A stretch of DNA of 64,000 nt from CAWCKS01 sp963763485. Its GTDB lineage: Bacteria > Pseudomonadota > Alphaproteobacteria > Rhizobiales > Xanthobacteraceae. Shown here one piece after another: positions 17,308 through 25,191 of the stretch. The position numbers and the translations under genes were made by a program. A model generated the notes under the pieces. The model searched no databases. It was not told where the DNA came from and saw only the letters and a program-made list of their open reading frames with translations. Each line of letters opens with the position of its first letter. Within the stretch, counting starts at the first letter, position 1. The DNA lies in the NCBI GenBank assembly GCA_963763485.1, contig CAVXOW010000009.1, positions 434,001 to 498,000 of the forward strand, given 5' to 3'.

Positions 17308-17859
17308 GTGTCGAGTGAGAGTCGCAAAAAAACGCCCGCCGTCGAGTTCAACGCGCCGACCTGGCCGGCCGAGCTGCATCGCATCCTGAAGGCGGCCGAC
17401 GTCAGGCAGATGTCCTACGTGCCGGATGCCGGCCACGCCGCGCTGATCGAGTTCTTTCACGCCGATGCCGACGTCACCTGCAACGTGCTGACCACCGAGG
17501 AGGAGGGCGTTGCGATTGCCGCCGGCGCCTGGCTCGGCGGCCAGCGCAGCGTCTTGCTGATGCAGTCGAGCGGCGTCGGCAACTGCATCAACATGCTGTC
17601 GTTGCCGGCGATGCTGCGCGCGCCGCTGTTGATGCTCGTGACCATGCGTGGCGAGTGGGGCGAGTTCAACCCGTGGCAGGTGCCGATGAGCGCGGCGACG
17701 AAGACATCGCTTGAAGCAATCGGCGTGCGCGTGATGCGCGCTGATACGCCCGACGATCTCTGCGAAAACGTTGCGGCGGCCGCGGCGCTTGCCTTCGAAG
17801 GCGAGCAGCAAGTCGCGGTGTTGATCTCGCAGCGGCTGATCGGCCGCAAGAAATGGTGA
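17308..17859 (+). CDS. TPP-dependent decarboxylase, alpha (Pyr-domain) subunit
   Basis: A GTG start gives 183 residues. The chain matches the N-terminal TPP-binding half of phosphonopyruvate/sulfopyruvate decarboxylases (ComD type): LTTEEEGVAIAAGAWLGG holds the conserved Glu that activates TPP, and QSSGVGNCINMLS follows. The partner subunit is the next gene. Together they would decarboxylate a 2-oxo acid. The true substrate is unknown; nearness to nitrile hydratase is noted but not explained. Confidence 0.8.
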   Translation: MSSESRKKTPAVEFNAPTWPAELHRILKAADVRQMSYVPDAGHAALIEFFHADADVTCNVLTTEEEGVAIAAGAWLGGQRSVLLMQSSGVGNCINMLSLPAMLRAPLLMLVTMRGEWGEFNPWQVPMSAATKTSLEAIGVRVMRADTPDDLCENVAAAAALAFEGEQQVAVLISQRLIGRKKW

Positions 17860-17879
17860 GTGCCAGGAAAGTTGGAGCA

Positions 17880-18470
17880 ATGGCTTCGTCCTACACATTG
17901 GCACGGCGCGAAGCGGTCGCCACGCTGTTGCGCGACAGGCGCGACCTGCTTGTCGTCTGCGGCCTCGGTTCGCCGGCCTACGACGCCCATGCCGCCGGCG
18001 ACCACGACCTGAATTTCTACCTGTGGGGCGCGATGGGCGGCGCGGCGATGATCGGCCTTGGGCTCGCGCAGGCGCAGCCGGACAAGCGCGTGCTGGTCCT
18101 GACCGGTGACGGTGAGCAGCTCATGGGCCTTGGCGGGCTCGCGACCATTGCCGTCGCGAAGCCGAAAAACCTCACCATTGTCGTGATCGACAACGGCCAC
18201 TACGGCGAAACCGGCATGCAGCGCAGCGCGACGGGCCTCGGCCTCGATCTCGCCGCGATCGGTGGCGCCGCCGGGTTTTCCGATGCGCGCGAAATCGGCG
18301 ATACGGCGGGCGTGTCGGCGCTGGCCAAGACGCTGCATTCGCCGGCCAACGGCCCGCGGCTTTACGTCCTGAAGGTGCGCGCCGAGAATGAGCCACGTTC
18401 GTTGCCGCCGCGCGACGCGGTGTTCCTGAAGATCCGCTTTCGCGCCGCGCTCGGCATTGGTTTGGCGTAA
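17880..18470 (+). CDS. TPP-dependent decarboxylase, beta (PP-domain) subunit
   Basis: The ATG at 17880 has GGAG four bases upstream; an ATG at 17853 overlapping the alpha stop is the alternative. About 196 residues. The TPP/Mg motif is plain: TGDGEQLMGLGGLATIA (about 73-89) followed by VVIDNGHYGETG. This is the ComE-type half that completes the active site with the upstream subunit. Split two-gene decarboxylases of this kind act on sulfopyruvate or phosphonopyruvate; here the substrate is not evident. Confidence 0.82.
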   Translation: MASSYTLARREAVATLLRDRRDLLVVCGLGSPAYDAHAAGDHDLNFYLWGAMGGAAMIGLGLAQAQPDKRVLVLTGDGEQLMGLGGLATIAVAKPKNLTIVVIDNGHYGETGMQRSATGLGLDLAAIGGAAGFSDAREIGDTAGVSALAKTLHSPANGPRLYVLKVRAENEPRSLPPRDAVFLKIRFRAALGIGLA

Positions 18471-18484
18471 CCGCAGAGGCCTTG

Positions 18485-18781
18485 ATGCTGTTCCTCGTCA
18501 TCTCCACGCCACGGCCCGAACGGGCGTCCGACGTCGCCGCCCAGCGCCAGTCATTCTGGCCGTGGATCAAGCGGCATCAGGAGGATGGCGTCTGCCGTCA
18601 AATCTATCCGCGGGTCGGTCGCGGGTCGGTCGCGATCCTCGACGTCGCCAGCAACGAGGAGCTGCACCGCATCCTGAACGACTGGACCGACATCATCCCC
18701 GCGCATTTCGATACCTATCCGCTGGTCGACCTTGCCGCCACCAACAAAATGCTGGCTGAGCAGGCGGGCAAGACAACCTAA
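18485..18781 (+). CDS. small ferredoxin-fold protein, muconolactone isomerase-like
   Basis: The protein has 98-99 residues. It opens MLFLVISTPRPE, has SFWPWIKRHQEDG, and ends with DLAATNKMLAEQ. This beta-alpha-beta pattern with Pro-Arg-Pro after strand 1 resembles the muconolactone isomerase/DUF3303 type of dimeric alpha/beta barrel. It lies 14 bp after the TPP beta subunit and is probably in that operon. Enzymatic role not proven. Confidence 0.6.
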   Translation: MLFLVISTPRPERASDVAAQRQSFWPWIKRHQEDGVCRQIYPRVGRGSVAILDVASNEELHRILNDWTDIIPAHFDTYPLVDLAATNKMLAEQAGKTT

Positions 18782-18782
18782 C

Positions 18783-18905
18783 GCCTCATGGTGAGGAGCC
18801 CGGCGTAGCTCGAAGAGCGAAGGCGGGCGTCTCGAACCATGCGGCCCGGCCGGTGGCCTCATCCTTCGAGACGCCCGCAAAAGGCGGGCTCCTCAGGATG
18901 AGGAG
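18783..18905. repeat. dispersed intergenic palindromic repeat
   Basis: The segment has nested inverted arms: CTCATGGTGAGGAGCC against GGGCTCCTCAGGATGAG, and GGCGGGCGTCTCGAA against TTCGAGACGCCCGC. It contains CGGCGTAGCTCGAAGAGC, shared with 10081. It fills the gap before nitrile hydratase and could form a long hairpin. Confidence 0.65.
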
Positions 18906-18945
18906 GTCGGTTGCCCGCCCGGGTTCGTAGGCCTATCTTAGCGGC

Positions 18946-19569
18946 ATGTCCGAGCACGATCATCACCACGACCACGATCACTCCGACCTGTCGGAGACCG
19001 AGCTGCGGGTACGCGCGCTCGAAACCATCCTCACTGAAAAAGGCTATGTCGATCCGGCGGCGCTTGATCTCTTGATCGAGACCTATGAAAAGAAGGTCGG
19101 CCCGCGCAACGGCGCCCGTGTCGTCGCACGCGCGTGGGCCGATGCGTCCTATCGCGAACGCCTGCTGAAAGACGCGACGTCCGCGATCCGCGAGCTCGGT
19201 TATGCCGGGCGCCAGGGTGAGCACATCGTCGCGGTCGAGAACACGCCCGAGACCCACAACATGGTCGTGTGCACGCTGTGCTCCTGCTACCCGTGGCCGG
19301 TCTTGGGCCTGCCGCCGGTGTGGTACAAGTCGGCGCCGTATCGCTCGCGCGCGGTCAACGATCCACGCGGCGTGCTGCGCGATTTCGGCGTGACGCTGCC
19401 CGAGACGACAAAGGTCCGCATCTGGGATTCGACGGCGGAAATCCGCTACATCGTGCTGCCGATGCAGCCCGGCGGCACCAGAGGCTGGAGCGAGGACAAG
19501 CTCGCCGATCTCGTCACCCGTGACAGCATGATCGGCACGGGCCTGCCGAAACAGCCGGGCAGCACCTGA
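18946..19569 (+). CDS. nthA: nitrile hydratase alpha subunit, cobalt type
   Basis: The protein has 207 residues. The metal-binding claw reads VCTLCSC at residues 108-114 (Cys109, Cys112, Ser113, Cys114), with Thr after the first Cys, which marks the non-corrin cobalt class (iron enzymes have VCSLCSC). Cys112 and Cys114 are normally oxidised to sulfinic and sulfenic acid. The enzyme hydrates nitriles to amides in the cytosol. The N-terminus is His/Asp-rich (HDHHHDHDH, residues 4-12), possibly a metal-collecting tail. Its TGA overlaps the beta ATG by one base. Confidence 0.95.
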   Translation: MSEHDHHHDHDHSDLSETELRVRALETILTEKGYVDPAALDLLIETYEKKVGPRNGARVVARAWADASYRERLLKDATSAIRELGYAGRQGEHIVAVENTPETHNMVVCTLCSCYPWPVLGLPPVWYKSAPYRSRAVNDPRGVLRDFGVTLPETTKVRIWDSTAEIRYIVLPMQPGGTRGWSEDKLADLVTRDSMIGTGLPKQPGST

Positions 19570-20228
19570 TGGACGGCGCGCACGACATGGGCGGCGTCAC
19601 GGGCTTTGGCCAGGTGCAGCCGGAGCCGAACGAGCCGGTATTCCACGGCGAGTGGGAACGCCGCGCCTTTGCATTGACGCTTGCGATGGCGCCGCCCGGG
19701 CAGTGGAACATCGACATGTCGCGGTTCGCGCGCGAGAACCGCCCGCGCGACGATTACCTGAGCAAGAGCTATTACCAGATCTGGTTGGCCGGCCTCGAGC
19801 GGCTGATGATCGAGCGCGGGCTCGTTGCAGCCGATGAGGTCGACGCTGGTCGCGTGCTGCATCCCGTAAAACCGGTCGAGCGGACACTGACGCCCGAGCG
19901 TGTCGCGACTACGCTCGGCCGCGGCGGTCCCACCGAGCGCGAGCCGACGGCGTCGGCCAAGTTCAAGATCGGCGATCGCGTCCGCGCCAAGAATATCCAT
20001 CCGCCGACCCACACACGGCTGCCGCACTACGTGCGCGGCCACCTCGGCACCATCGAGCTGGTCCACGGCTGCCACGTGTTTCCCGACACCAATGCGCAGG
20101 GGCAGGGCGAGAACCCGCAGTGGCTTTATACGGTGCGTTTCGATGGCCGCGATCTGTGGGGCGAGGGGAGTGATCCCACGATCACGGTGTCAGTCGATGC
20201 GTTCGAGCCGTATCTGGAATCTCCCTGA
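19569..20228 (+). CDS. nthB: nitrile hydratase beta subunit
   Basis: The protein has 219 residues. It opens [14 protein letters not shown], the classic beta N-terminus, and contains the C-terminal SH3-like domain with FKIGDRVRAKN and THTRLPHYVRGHLG, where conserved Arg residues contact the oxidised Cys of the alpha claw. It pairs with alpha to make the active heterotetramer. Both junctions overlap by one base (TGATG), so alpha, beta and activator form one coupled operon. Confidence 0.95.
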   Translation: MDGAHDMGGVTGFGQVQPEPNEPVFHGEWERRAFALTLAMAPPGQWNIDMSRFARENRPRDDYLSKSYYQIWLAGLERLMIERGLVAADEVDAGRVLHPVKPVERTLTPERVATTLGRGGPTEREPTASAKFKIGDRVRAKNIHPPTHTRLPHYVRGHLGTIELVHGCHVFPDTNAQGQGENPQWLYTVRFDGRDLWGEGSDPTITVSVDAFEPYLESP

Positions 20229-20614
20229 TGCCGTTGAATCCGCAAACCGCGATGCGCGCGGCGATCGCGGTGCCCGGCGTTCCGCGCGATGCCGACGGTC
20301 CGGTGTTCCGCGAGCCGTGGCAGGCACGCGCGTTTGCGCTGGCGCTGGCGCTGCATGAGGCCGGCCTGTTCACCTGGAATGAGTGGGCCGCGACGCTCGC
20401 GGAAGAAATCAAACACGCACAGGCCGCCGGCGACGCCGACACCGGCGAGACTTATTACAACCACTGGCTCGCGACGCTGGAAAAGCTGATCGCAGCGAAA
20501 GGCACCGCATCACCCGACCTGCAGCGCCGCTACCGCGACGCCTGGGACCACGCCGCCGACCGCACCCCGCACGGCCAGCCGATCGAGCTGAGGTCGGAGG
20601 ATTTCCAAGCGTAG
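20228..20614 (+). CDS. nitrile hydratase activator (cobalt insertion chaperone)
   Basis: The protein has 128 residues. Its middle (PVFREPWQARAFALALALHE ... YYNHWLATLEKLI) parallels the N-terminal helical part of the beta subunit (PVFHGEWERRAFAL ... YYQIWLAGLERLM), seen directly by comparison. This is the P14K/NhlE type of activator, which delivers cobalt by swapping alpha subunits. No amidase gene follows, so amide hydrolysis must be encoded elsewhere. Confidence 0.9.
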   Translation: MPLNPQTAMRAAIAVPGVPRDADGPVFREPWQARAFALALALHEAGLFTWNEWAATLAEEIKHAQAAGDADTGETYYNHWLATLEKLIAAKGTASPDLQRRYRDAWDHAADRTPHGQPIELRSEDFQA

Positions 20615-20630
20615 GCCTTCCTCCGATCCG

Positions 20631-20760
20631 TCATCCTGAGGTGCCCGCGCTTCTACGGCGTTGCCTCTCGTGAGGCGGTTGCGTACGCGGGCCTCGAAGG
20701 ATGAGCGGCCCGGGCCGTCGCCCTTCGAGGGCCGCGCTGTGCGCGGCCACCTCAGGGTGA
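20631..20760. repeat. dispersed intergenic palindromic repeat, double hairpin
   Basis: Two adjacent inverted structures: TCATCCTGAGGTGCCCGCG against CGCGGGCCTCGAAGGATGA, then CCCTTCGAGGGCCGCG and CGCGGCCACCTCAGGGTGA. It shares its ends with the copy at 9713. It lies after the nitrile hydratase operon and may act as a transcript end or mRNA stabiliser. Confidence 0.65.
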
Positions 20761-20788
20761 CGGAGCTGCGGTCGGGGATCGCAGCCCA

Positions 20789-21709
20789 TCACAGCACCTC
20801 TCTAAAAAACCCCAGCGCGGCCCGTGTCGCTTCGCCGCGTTTGCAGCAATAGAGATCGCAGTGCCCGCCGCGCAAAATCTTCAGGCGCTTCGGCTCGTGC
20901 GCGTGATTGTAGGCTTCGAGAATTTCGTCGGTCGGCGTCGTTGTGTCGTTGTCCATGGTGATCACAAGCAGCGGCGTCGGCGAAATCTGTGCGATGAACG
21001 CGCCAGGCTCGTAGGAGCGGTAAAGCTCGAGCGAGCGTAGCGTCATCTGGTTGCCCCAGTTTTTCAGGCTTGAAGGCGGCGTCGCGCGGATCCACTCGAC
21101 GCCGGAATTGCCCGGCGCTGCGGTATCCAAAACGATGTCGGAGCGCTTGAAATCCTCATCGGTTAGCGCCATCTGCCGGACCAGCTTCGGCGTCGCGCCC
21201 TTGAACACGGCGTCGCGATCGTCCGAAAAACGCTTTGCCATCTCGCCCCAGCTGTCGCCGGGAAAACGGCGCAGCGACGTGCGCCAGCCGCTGATGGTGG
21301 CACCCTGCGACACCACCGCGCGGATGCGGCGGTCGGTTGCGGCCATGACCAGCGCATGGCCGCCCGAATAGCTGGTGCCCCAGATGCCGAGCCTGACGCC
21401 GTCGACGCCGGCGAGGTTGCGCGCATAGGTCACGACCTCGCGGCAGTCGGAGATCTGCTGCCAGGGATCGATGTGATGGCGCGGCAAGCCCTCGCTCGTG
21501 CCGAGGCAGCGGTGATCGTAGACGATGCAGTTGAACCCGCCGCCGGCAAAGCTTTCTGCGATCAGGTCGAGCTGCATCTCCTTCACCGCGCCAAAGCCAT
21601 GGCTCATCACGATCACGGGTGCATTCGCCGTGCCGGGGGCATAGTGCCAGCCGTGCAAGGCCACACCGTCAGGCATTTTGATCTCGATATCGCGGCGCTC
21701 GACCGTCAT
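20789..21709 (-). CDS. alpha/beta-hydrolase of unknown substrate
   Basis: The start at 21709 (MTVERRDIEIKMPDGVALHG) gives 306 residues; the frame continues upstream only as antisense of a tRNA gene. Motifs: oxyanion-site VIVMSHGFGAVKEM (about 35), nucleophile elbow GTSYSGGHA (Ser about 118), Asp in MDNDTTTP and His in RGGHCDLY near the end. The layout resembles YcjY/dienelactone-hydrolase-like esterases acting on xenobiotic or peptide-like esters. No operon partner; substrate unknown. Confidence 0.82.
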   Translation of the reverse strand: MTVERRDIEIKMPDGVALHGWHYAPGTANAPVIVMSHGFGAVKEMQLDLIAESFAGGGFNCIVYDHRCLGTSEGLPRHHIDPWQQISDCREVVTYARNLAGVDGVRLGIWGTSYSGGHALVMAATDRRIRAVVSQGATISGWRTSLRRFPGDSWGEMAKRFSDDRDAVFKGATPKLVRQMALTDEDFKRSDIVLDTAAPGNSGVEWIRATPPSSLKNWGNQMTLRSLELYRSYEPGAFIAQISPTPLLVITMDNDTTTPTDEILEAYNHAHEPKRLKILRGGHCDLYCCKRGEATRAALGFFREVL

Positions 21710-21729
21710 TTTGGTCCCGTTTGTTGGCG

Positions 21730-21797
21730 CATGTCCCGGAAAAGCATGTCCTCGACTTGATCGGGGATGGTCACCGGTTTTCCGAAAAGGACATGCG
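21730..21797. repeat. dispersed inverted repeat (CCGGAAAA...TTTTCCG family)
   Basis: GCATGTCCCGGAAAA and TTTTCCGAAAAGGACATGC are inverted arms. Related copies lie at 39583 and 42481 (GATCCGGAAAAGTGTGAAGCGG). The element is intergenic each time. This copy is next to tRNA-Gly. Confidence 0.65.
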
Positions 21798-21847
21798 TAA
21801 ACCTGATGTTGAGAGGAGAGGGGCCGCATGCTATTCGACCTTGCGGC

Positions 21848-21921
21848 GCGGGTGTAGCTCAATGGTAGAGCAGCAGCCTTCCAAGCTGAATACGAGGGTT
21901 CGATTCCCTTCACCCGCTCCA
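21848..21921 (+). tRNA. tRNA-Gly(UCC)
   Basis: Acceptor GCGGGTG pairs with CACCCGC; D-arm GCTC..GAGC; anticodon loop CTTCCAA (anticodon TCC); T-arm GAGGG-TTCGATT-CCCTT (one wobble); discriminator T and CCA. The 3' end lies against the integrase gene, so it is the likely integration target of the island. Confidence 0.95.
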
Positions 21922-22025
21922 GCTACTTCAATAGCTTAACCTGCGAACAACTCCTACTTCCGACAAACCGCGGCTGAACACTTCCGACAAATCTTCGCCG
22001 TCTGTTCGCAGCGCTCGATTGAAGC

Positions 22026-23286
22026 TCATGCTTTCGCACCGCGCCTGTTGATCCGCTTCAACTGTGTGGCTCGCTTGCCCTCGTCGTTGCCGTGGAGGTA
22101 GTTCCCCATGGCCTTGGTTGACGACCATTGACCTTTCTTCATCAACTCCAGTTCGGTCAAACCTGACCCCATCGAACTCGGTCGCACCACCATGGCGGCC
22201 GAACGAGGTGAAGGTCAGCTTCTGGGGCCCGTCCGCGCCGATGACTCGGAGCAAGCCAGCCGAGTCGATGATCTCCCGGCACTTGCGTTCGACCTGAGTT
22301 AGTTGCTCGTCCTTGCCGACCCACGAACGGCCGGTGCCGTCCCTGCGAAGCATAAGGCCGACGGTTGGCCGCTTGGCCTTGATCTCATCCAGTTCTTTTA
22401 TAAGCGTCGGGTAAAGCGGGTCCCCGTTGGCGTCGAACAGCGGCTCCCATTCTCCCGTGCCGGTTTTCCAGTTAATGACGTAGATGTGGTTCGGCCGGTC
22501 CGCCGGCCTGTAGTGCTTCACTTCGAAACGAATGAAGATGTGCGCCTTTCGCTGCAGTAACTCCCAGCCCATCATGGCCGCGGTCGCCAGTGATGGATAG
22601 CCCATCTCAATCGCCTTGGCGCGGAAGGTCATCAACTGCTCGAAGGTCGCGTGAGGAGTCTCGCGCGTGTCGCCCGCCACCAGTCCCATCTTCTCAAACG
22701 GATTCTTTAGCGGAAACACACCGGGGTTGGCGCGGGAGACCGTGTTCCACGCGTTGCGTGCGGTCTTCATCGCGTGATTGGACGTGGTGCGTCGCTCGAC
22801 TCGCTCGCCGTCGACATCCTTGTAGAGCAGCTTTTTGAACAGATCGTCGACGAACGCAGTGTCGATGCTACCGACACGGCGTGTTCCTAGCCGCTTGCCG
22901 TCCTTCAAAACGTAATCGGCGATCATACCAATTCCGGTCTCATGTACTCGGCACTGACCGGGACTGTGCGGGCGCGGCCGCTTCGCGGTTTTCTCTTTCC
23001 ACGTCTTGCGAAATTCATCGAACATCCAGTCAATCGATCCGGTGATGACGCCGACGTCGGGCCTGCCGTCGCTACCGCCAGTGCGCCAGCTGTCAAAGGC
23101 CGGTAACAACACGAACTCGGCGCGTCGCACCGCTTGGGCGTGGTCCGTTCCAAGTGGCTCGTTCTTGACGGAGCAGCCGTTCTTGCGCGCCCACGTCGGC
23201 ACGTCGAAGAAATAGAACCAGCGGCCGCCCCATGGCTTGCGCCGTACATAGCGGGGCAGGGGCAGTGCAGAACGCGGCGGCTTCAT
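22026..23286 (-). pseudogene. tyrosine integrase of the island, frameshifted near the C-terminus
   Basis: From the ATG at 23286 the frame encodes an N-terminal arm/SAM-like region (about 30-240) and a catalytic domain with ELLQRKAHIF (first active Arg) and TFTSFGRHGGATE (His/Arg box). It then leaves the true frame within a C-run at 22168-22171: the original frame runs to 21928 without sense, while the shifted frame reads LTELELMKKGQW and MGNYLHGNDEG, giving the catalytic Tyr and a stop at 22026. The gene adjoins tRNA-Gly and drove or drives the island's integration. One extra base would separate Tyr from the rest. Confidence 0.75.
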
Positions 23287-23470
23287 AACAACCTTCTCAA
23301 TTGCTCAGCTGTTTCAATGTTATCGCACACGGATTCTTTGTTCTCGGTGACGTCAATTTTGATCGTGCCGTTCGGACCCACCTCGACATTTCGGATGTGC
23401 AAGCCGACCGATTAAATCGACCTGAGCGCTCGCTCGATCTCGGAGGGCTTGACACGCCAGTGGCCTGAAC

Positions 23471-24106
23471 TCATGCGACGCCTCTTCGTCGTTGCTTCGC
23501 CGCTCGCTTGAACTTTGGCTTTCCGGTTACGTCAATCGCCAAATCTTCGGGCTGCGGATGAAAGTGCGCGAGGCATTCATGAAACCTGCGTAACTGCTCG
23601 CTCAAGTTCACCAGAATTACGCGGGTACCCAAAGCGCTCTGACCATCGAGTGCAAGGGTCAGGAGTCCGTCGAGTTTTTCGCGCGTTGTGTAGTTGATGT
23701 TAGTGATCTCGCCATCGGTGGTGAGCAACGGCACTCCTGCCAAGAGCAGCACCACGTCCTCCTTGTTAGGTTTGTCGTGCGTAGCTGCCCGCTCTGCCTC
23801 GGCAAAAATCTTACGCAGCCTGTTGTCCCAAAACTTTTCTATCAACCGCAAGATGACGCCGGGGGATACGCCGCATTAACTCAACTCACTAGCCAACACA
23901 ACGCGATGCAACAAATCTGGTGTGTAAGAGAGCTTGCGGCCTTTCCCCGGCTGATTATCCGGCCCCAGCAGCCCACCACGCTGCCATGCGCCGTAGCGGC
24001 TGCGCATCGCGGGCACTTGGCCCGCCGCGATGTTATGCATCCGGGCCAGCGCGGCTTCGACAGTCTTGTAAGACACAGTGAAGCGAGGAAGCGGTGGTGA
24101 GGGCAT
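23471..24106 (-). pseudogene. MerR-like phage regulator, interrupted by an in-frame stop
   Basis: Two frames lie in the same register and are split by one TAA at 23876-23878. The first 76 residues contain a MerR-like helical DNA-binding pattern (AMRSRYGAWQRGGLLG..., GKGRKLSYTPDLLHRVVLASEL). After the stop, CGVSPGVILRLIEKFW continues the same domain, then 'LRKIFAEAERA' and a C-terminal region to 23471. A GAA to TAA change would explain it. The protein is probably the island's repressor or activator, divergent from the gene at 24230 across a set of palindromes. Separate translation from the TTG at 23851 is possible but unlikely. Confidence 0.6.
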
Positions 24107-24177
24107 TGCCGACCGTTACCGAGGTTTGCGGCATCTTGCCGGAGCTTACCTTGCTGGTCAATTGAAATATTGATTTT

Positions 24178-24209
24178 TACATTATAGAGAGTAATGTATG
24201 TTTTACATT
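24178..24209. promoter_or_regulatory. overlapping palindromes, candidate island operator
   Basis: TACATTA (24178) and TAATGTA (24192) form a 7-bp inverted repeat, and the second arm pairs again with TACATT at 24204. So three half-sites alternate in an AT-rich stretch between the divergent regulator and the first rightward gene. This is the expected place for a lysogeny-type control site. Confidence 0.55.
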
Positions 24210-24229
24210 CCTCGTGGAGGGGAACGCCC

Positions 24230-24508
24230 ATGCAGCGAAAATCCACTGAGCAACGCCAGCTCGACGTTCTTTTCGTAGCGAAAGCGTTGGCTGGATTCAT
24301 CTTCGGCGATGAGGAGCAGTGGCGTCGCGTCTACATGCTCAAATCCGAACTCGGGCTGTTCAAAATCCGCGAACAGATTTGCGGCCGACCGGCGACCATC
24401 AGCCAGCGGATAGCAGCGTGCGAAGCCGACAGCACGTCACAAAGGGCGGTTGGCTTGGGCGCGGCGAAGCCGACAAGGTACAGCGATCGCGGTACTCAAA
24501 AAGCTTAG
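24230..24508 (+). CDS. small island protein, possible helix-turn-helix
   Basis: The ATG follows GGAGGGG; 92 residues. It opens MQRKSTEQRQLDVLFVAKALAG and has ELGLFKIREQICGRPATISQRI, which could be a helix-turn-helix, though this is weak. It is the first gene rightward from the island operator. Unknown function; an early regulator or excisionase is possible. Confidence 0.55.
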   Translation: MQRKSTEQRQLDVLFVAKALAGFIFGDEEQWRRVYMLKSELGLFKIREQICGRPATISQRIAACEADSTSQRAVGLGAAKPTRYSDRGTQKA

Positions 24509-24525
24509 CACACCCGGAGGTGATT

Positions 24526-25191
24526 GTGTCGCGGGGTTGTTGTTCGCGCGTACCAGGCGACAAAGATTCGATCGAAACGTCGCAATCATTCGCTGGATTG
24601 CGCAATGACTACCGCGTCATCGCCGCCGACCTGCCATGGTGGTTTAAGTCGAATAGCGTCGGCAATCCTGGCCGCAACGCGTTGTGCCATTATCAATGTA
24701 TGTCGCTCGCAGAGATCATGGCGCTGCCAGTCGGCTCAATCGCCGCAGATGACTGCGTGCGCTTCCTTTGGATCACCGGCCCGTTCTTGGCGATCGGCGC
24801 TCATGTCCCGGTTATGGATGCCTGGGGCTTCAAACCGAGCGGCATGGGTTTCGTGTGGATCAAGCTCAAACCAAATGCTGCGTCGGCCATGTTCCGCGAG
24901 TCCGACCTCGCAACGGGTACCGGCTTCACGACGCGTAAAAACGCCGAATATTGTTTGATCGGCAAACGCGGTCTCAGCGTTCGGCGGGATGCCGGCGTTC
25001 ACGAAGTGATCATCGCTCCGCGTCGTGAACATTCGCGAAGGCCTGATCAATTTTATTCACGTGTCGAGCAATACGCTGAAGGCCCGTACTTGGACCTGTT
25101 CGCGCGGCAAACTAGACCCGGCTGGGATGCTTTTGGCAACGAGAAAACGAAATTCGACCCCTCCTCAACGCGCGCCGGTGATTGCAGATGA
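24526..25191 (+). CDS. MT-A70 family N6-adenine methyltransferase
   Basis: A GTG at 24526 with GGAGG six bases upstream gives 221 residues; the frame is open further up but without a ribosome site. The catalytic box is VIAADLPWWF (Asp35-Leu-Pro-Trp38), a DPPW variant. FLWITGPFL and GFVWIKLKPN, TRKNAEYCLIGKRG and a C-terminal HSRRPDQFYSRVEQ follow as in MT-A70 proteins of phages. It would methylate adenine in DNA, perhaps for anti-restriction or control of island replication. It overlaps the primase gene by 4 bp. Confidence 0.85.
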   Translation: MSRGCCSRVPGDKDSIETSQSFAGLRNDYRVIAADLPWWFKSNSVGNPGRNALCHYQCMSLAEIMALPVGSIAADDCVRFLWITGPFLAIGAHVPVMDAWGFKPSGMGFVWIKLKPNAASAMFRESDLATGTGFTTRKNAEYCLIGKRGLSVRRDAGVHEVIIAPRREHSRRPDQFYSRVEQYAEGPYLDLFARQTRPGWDAFGNEKTKFDPSSTRAGDCR

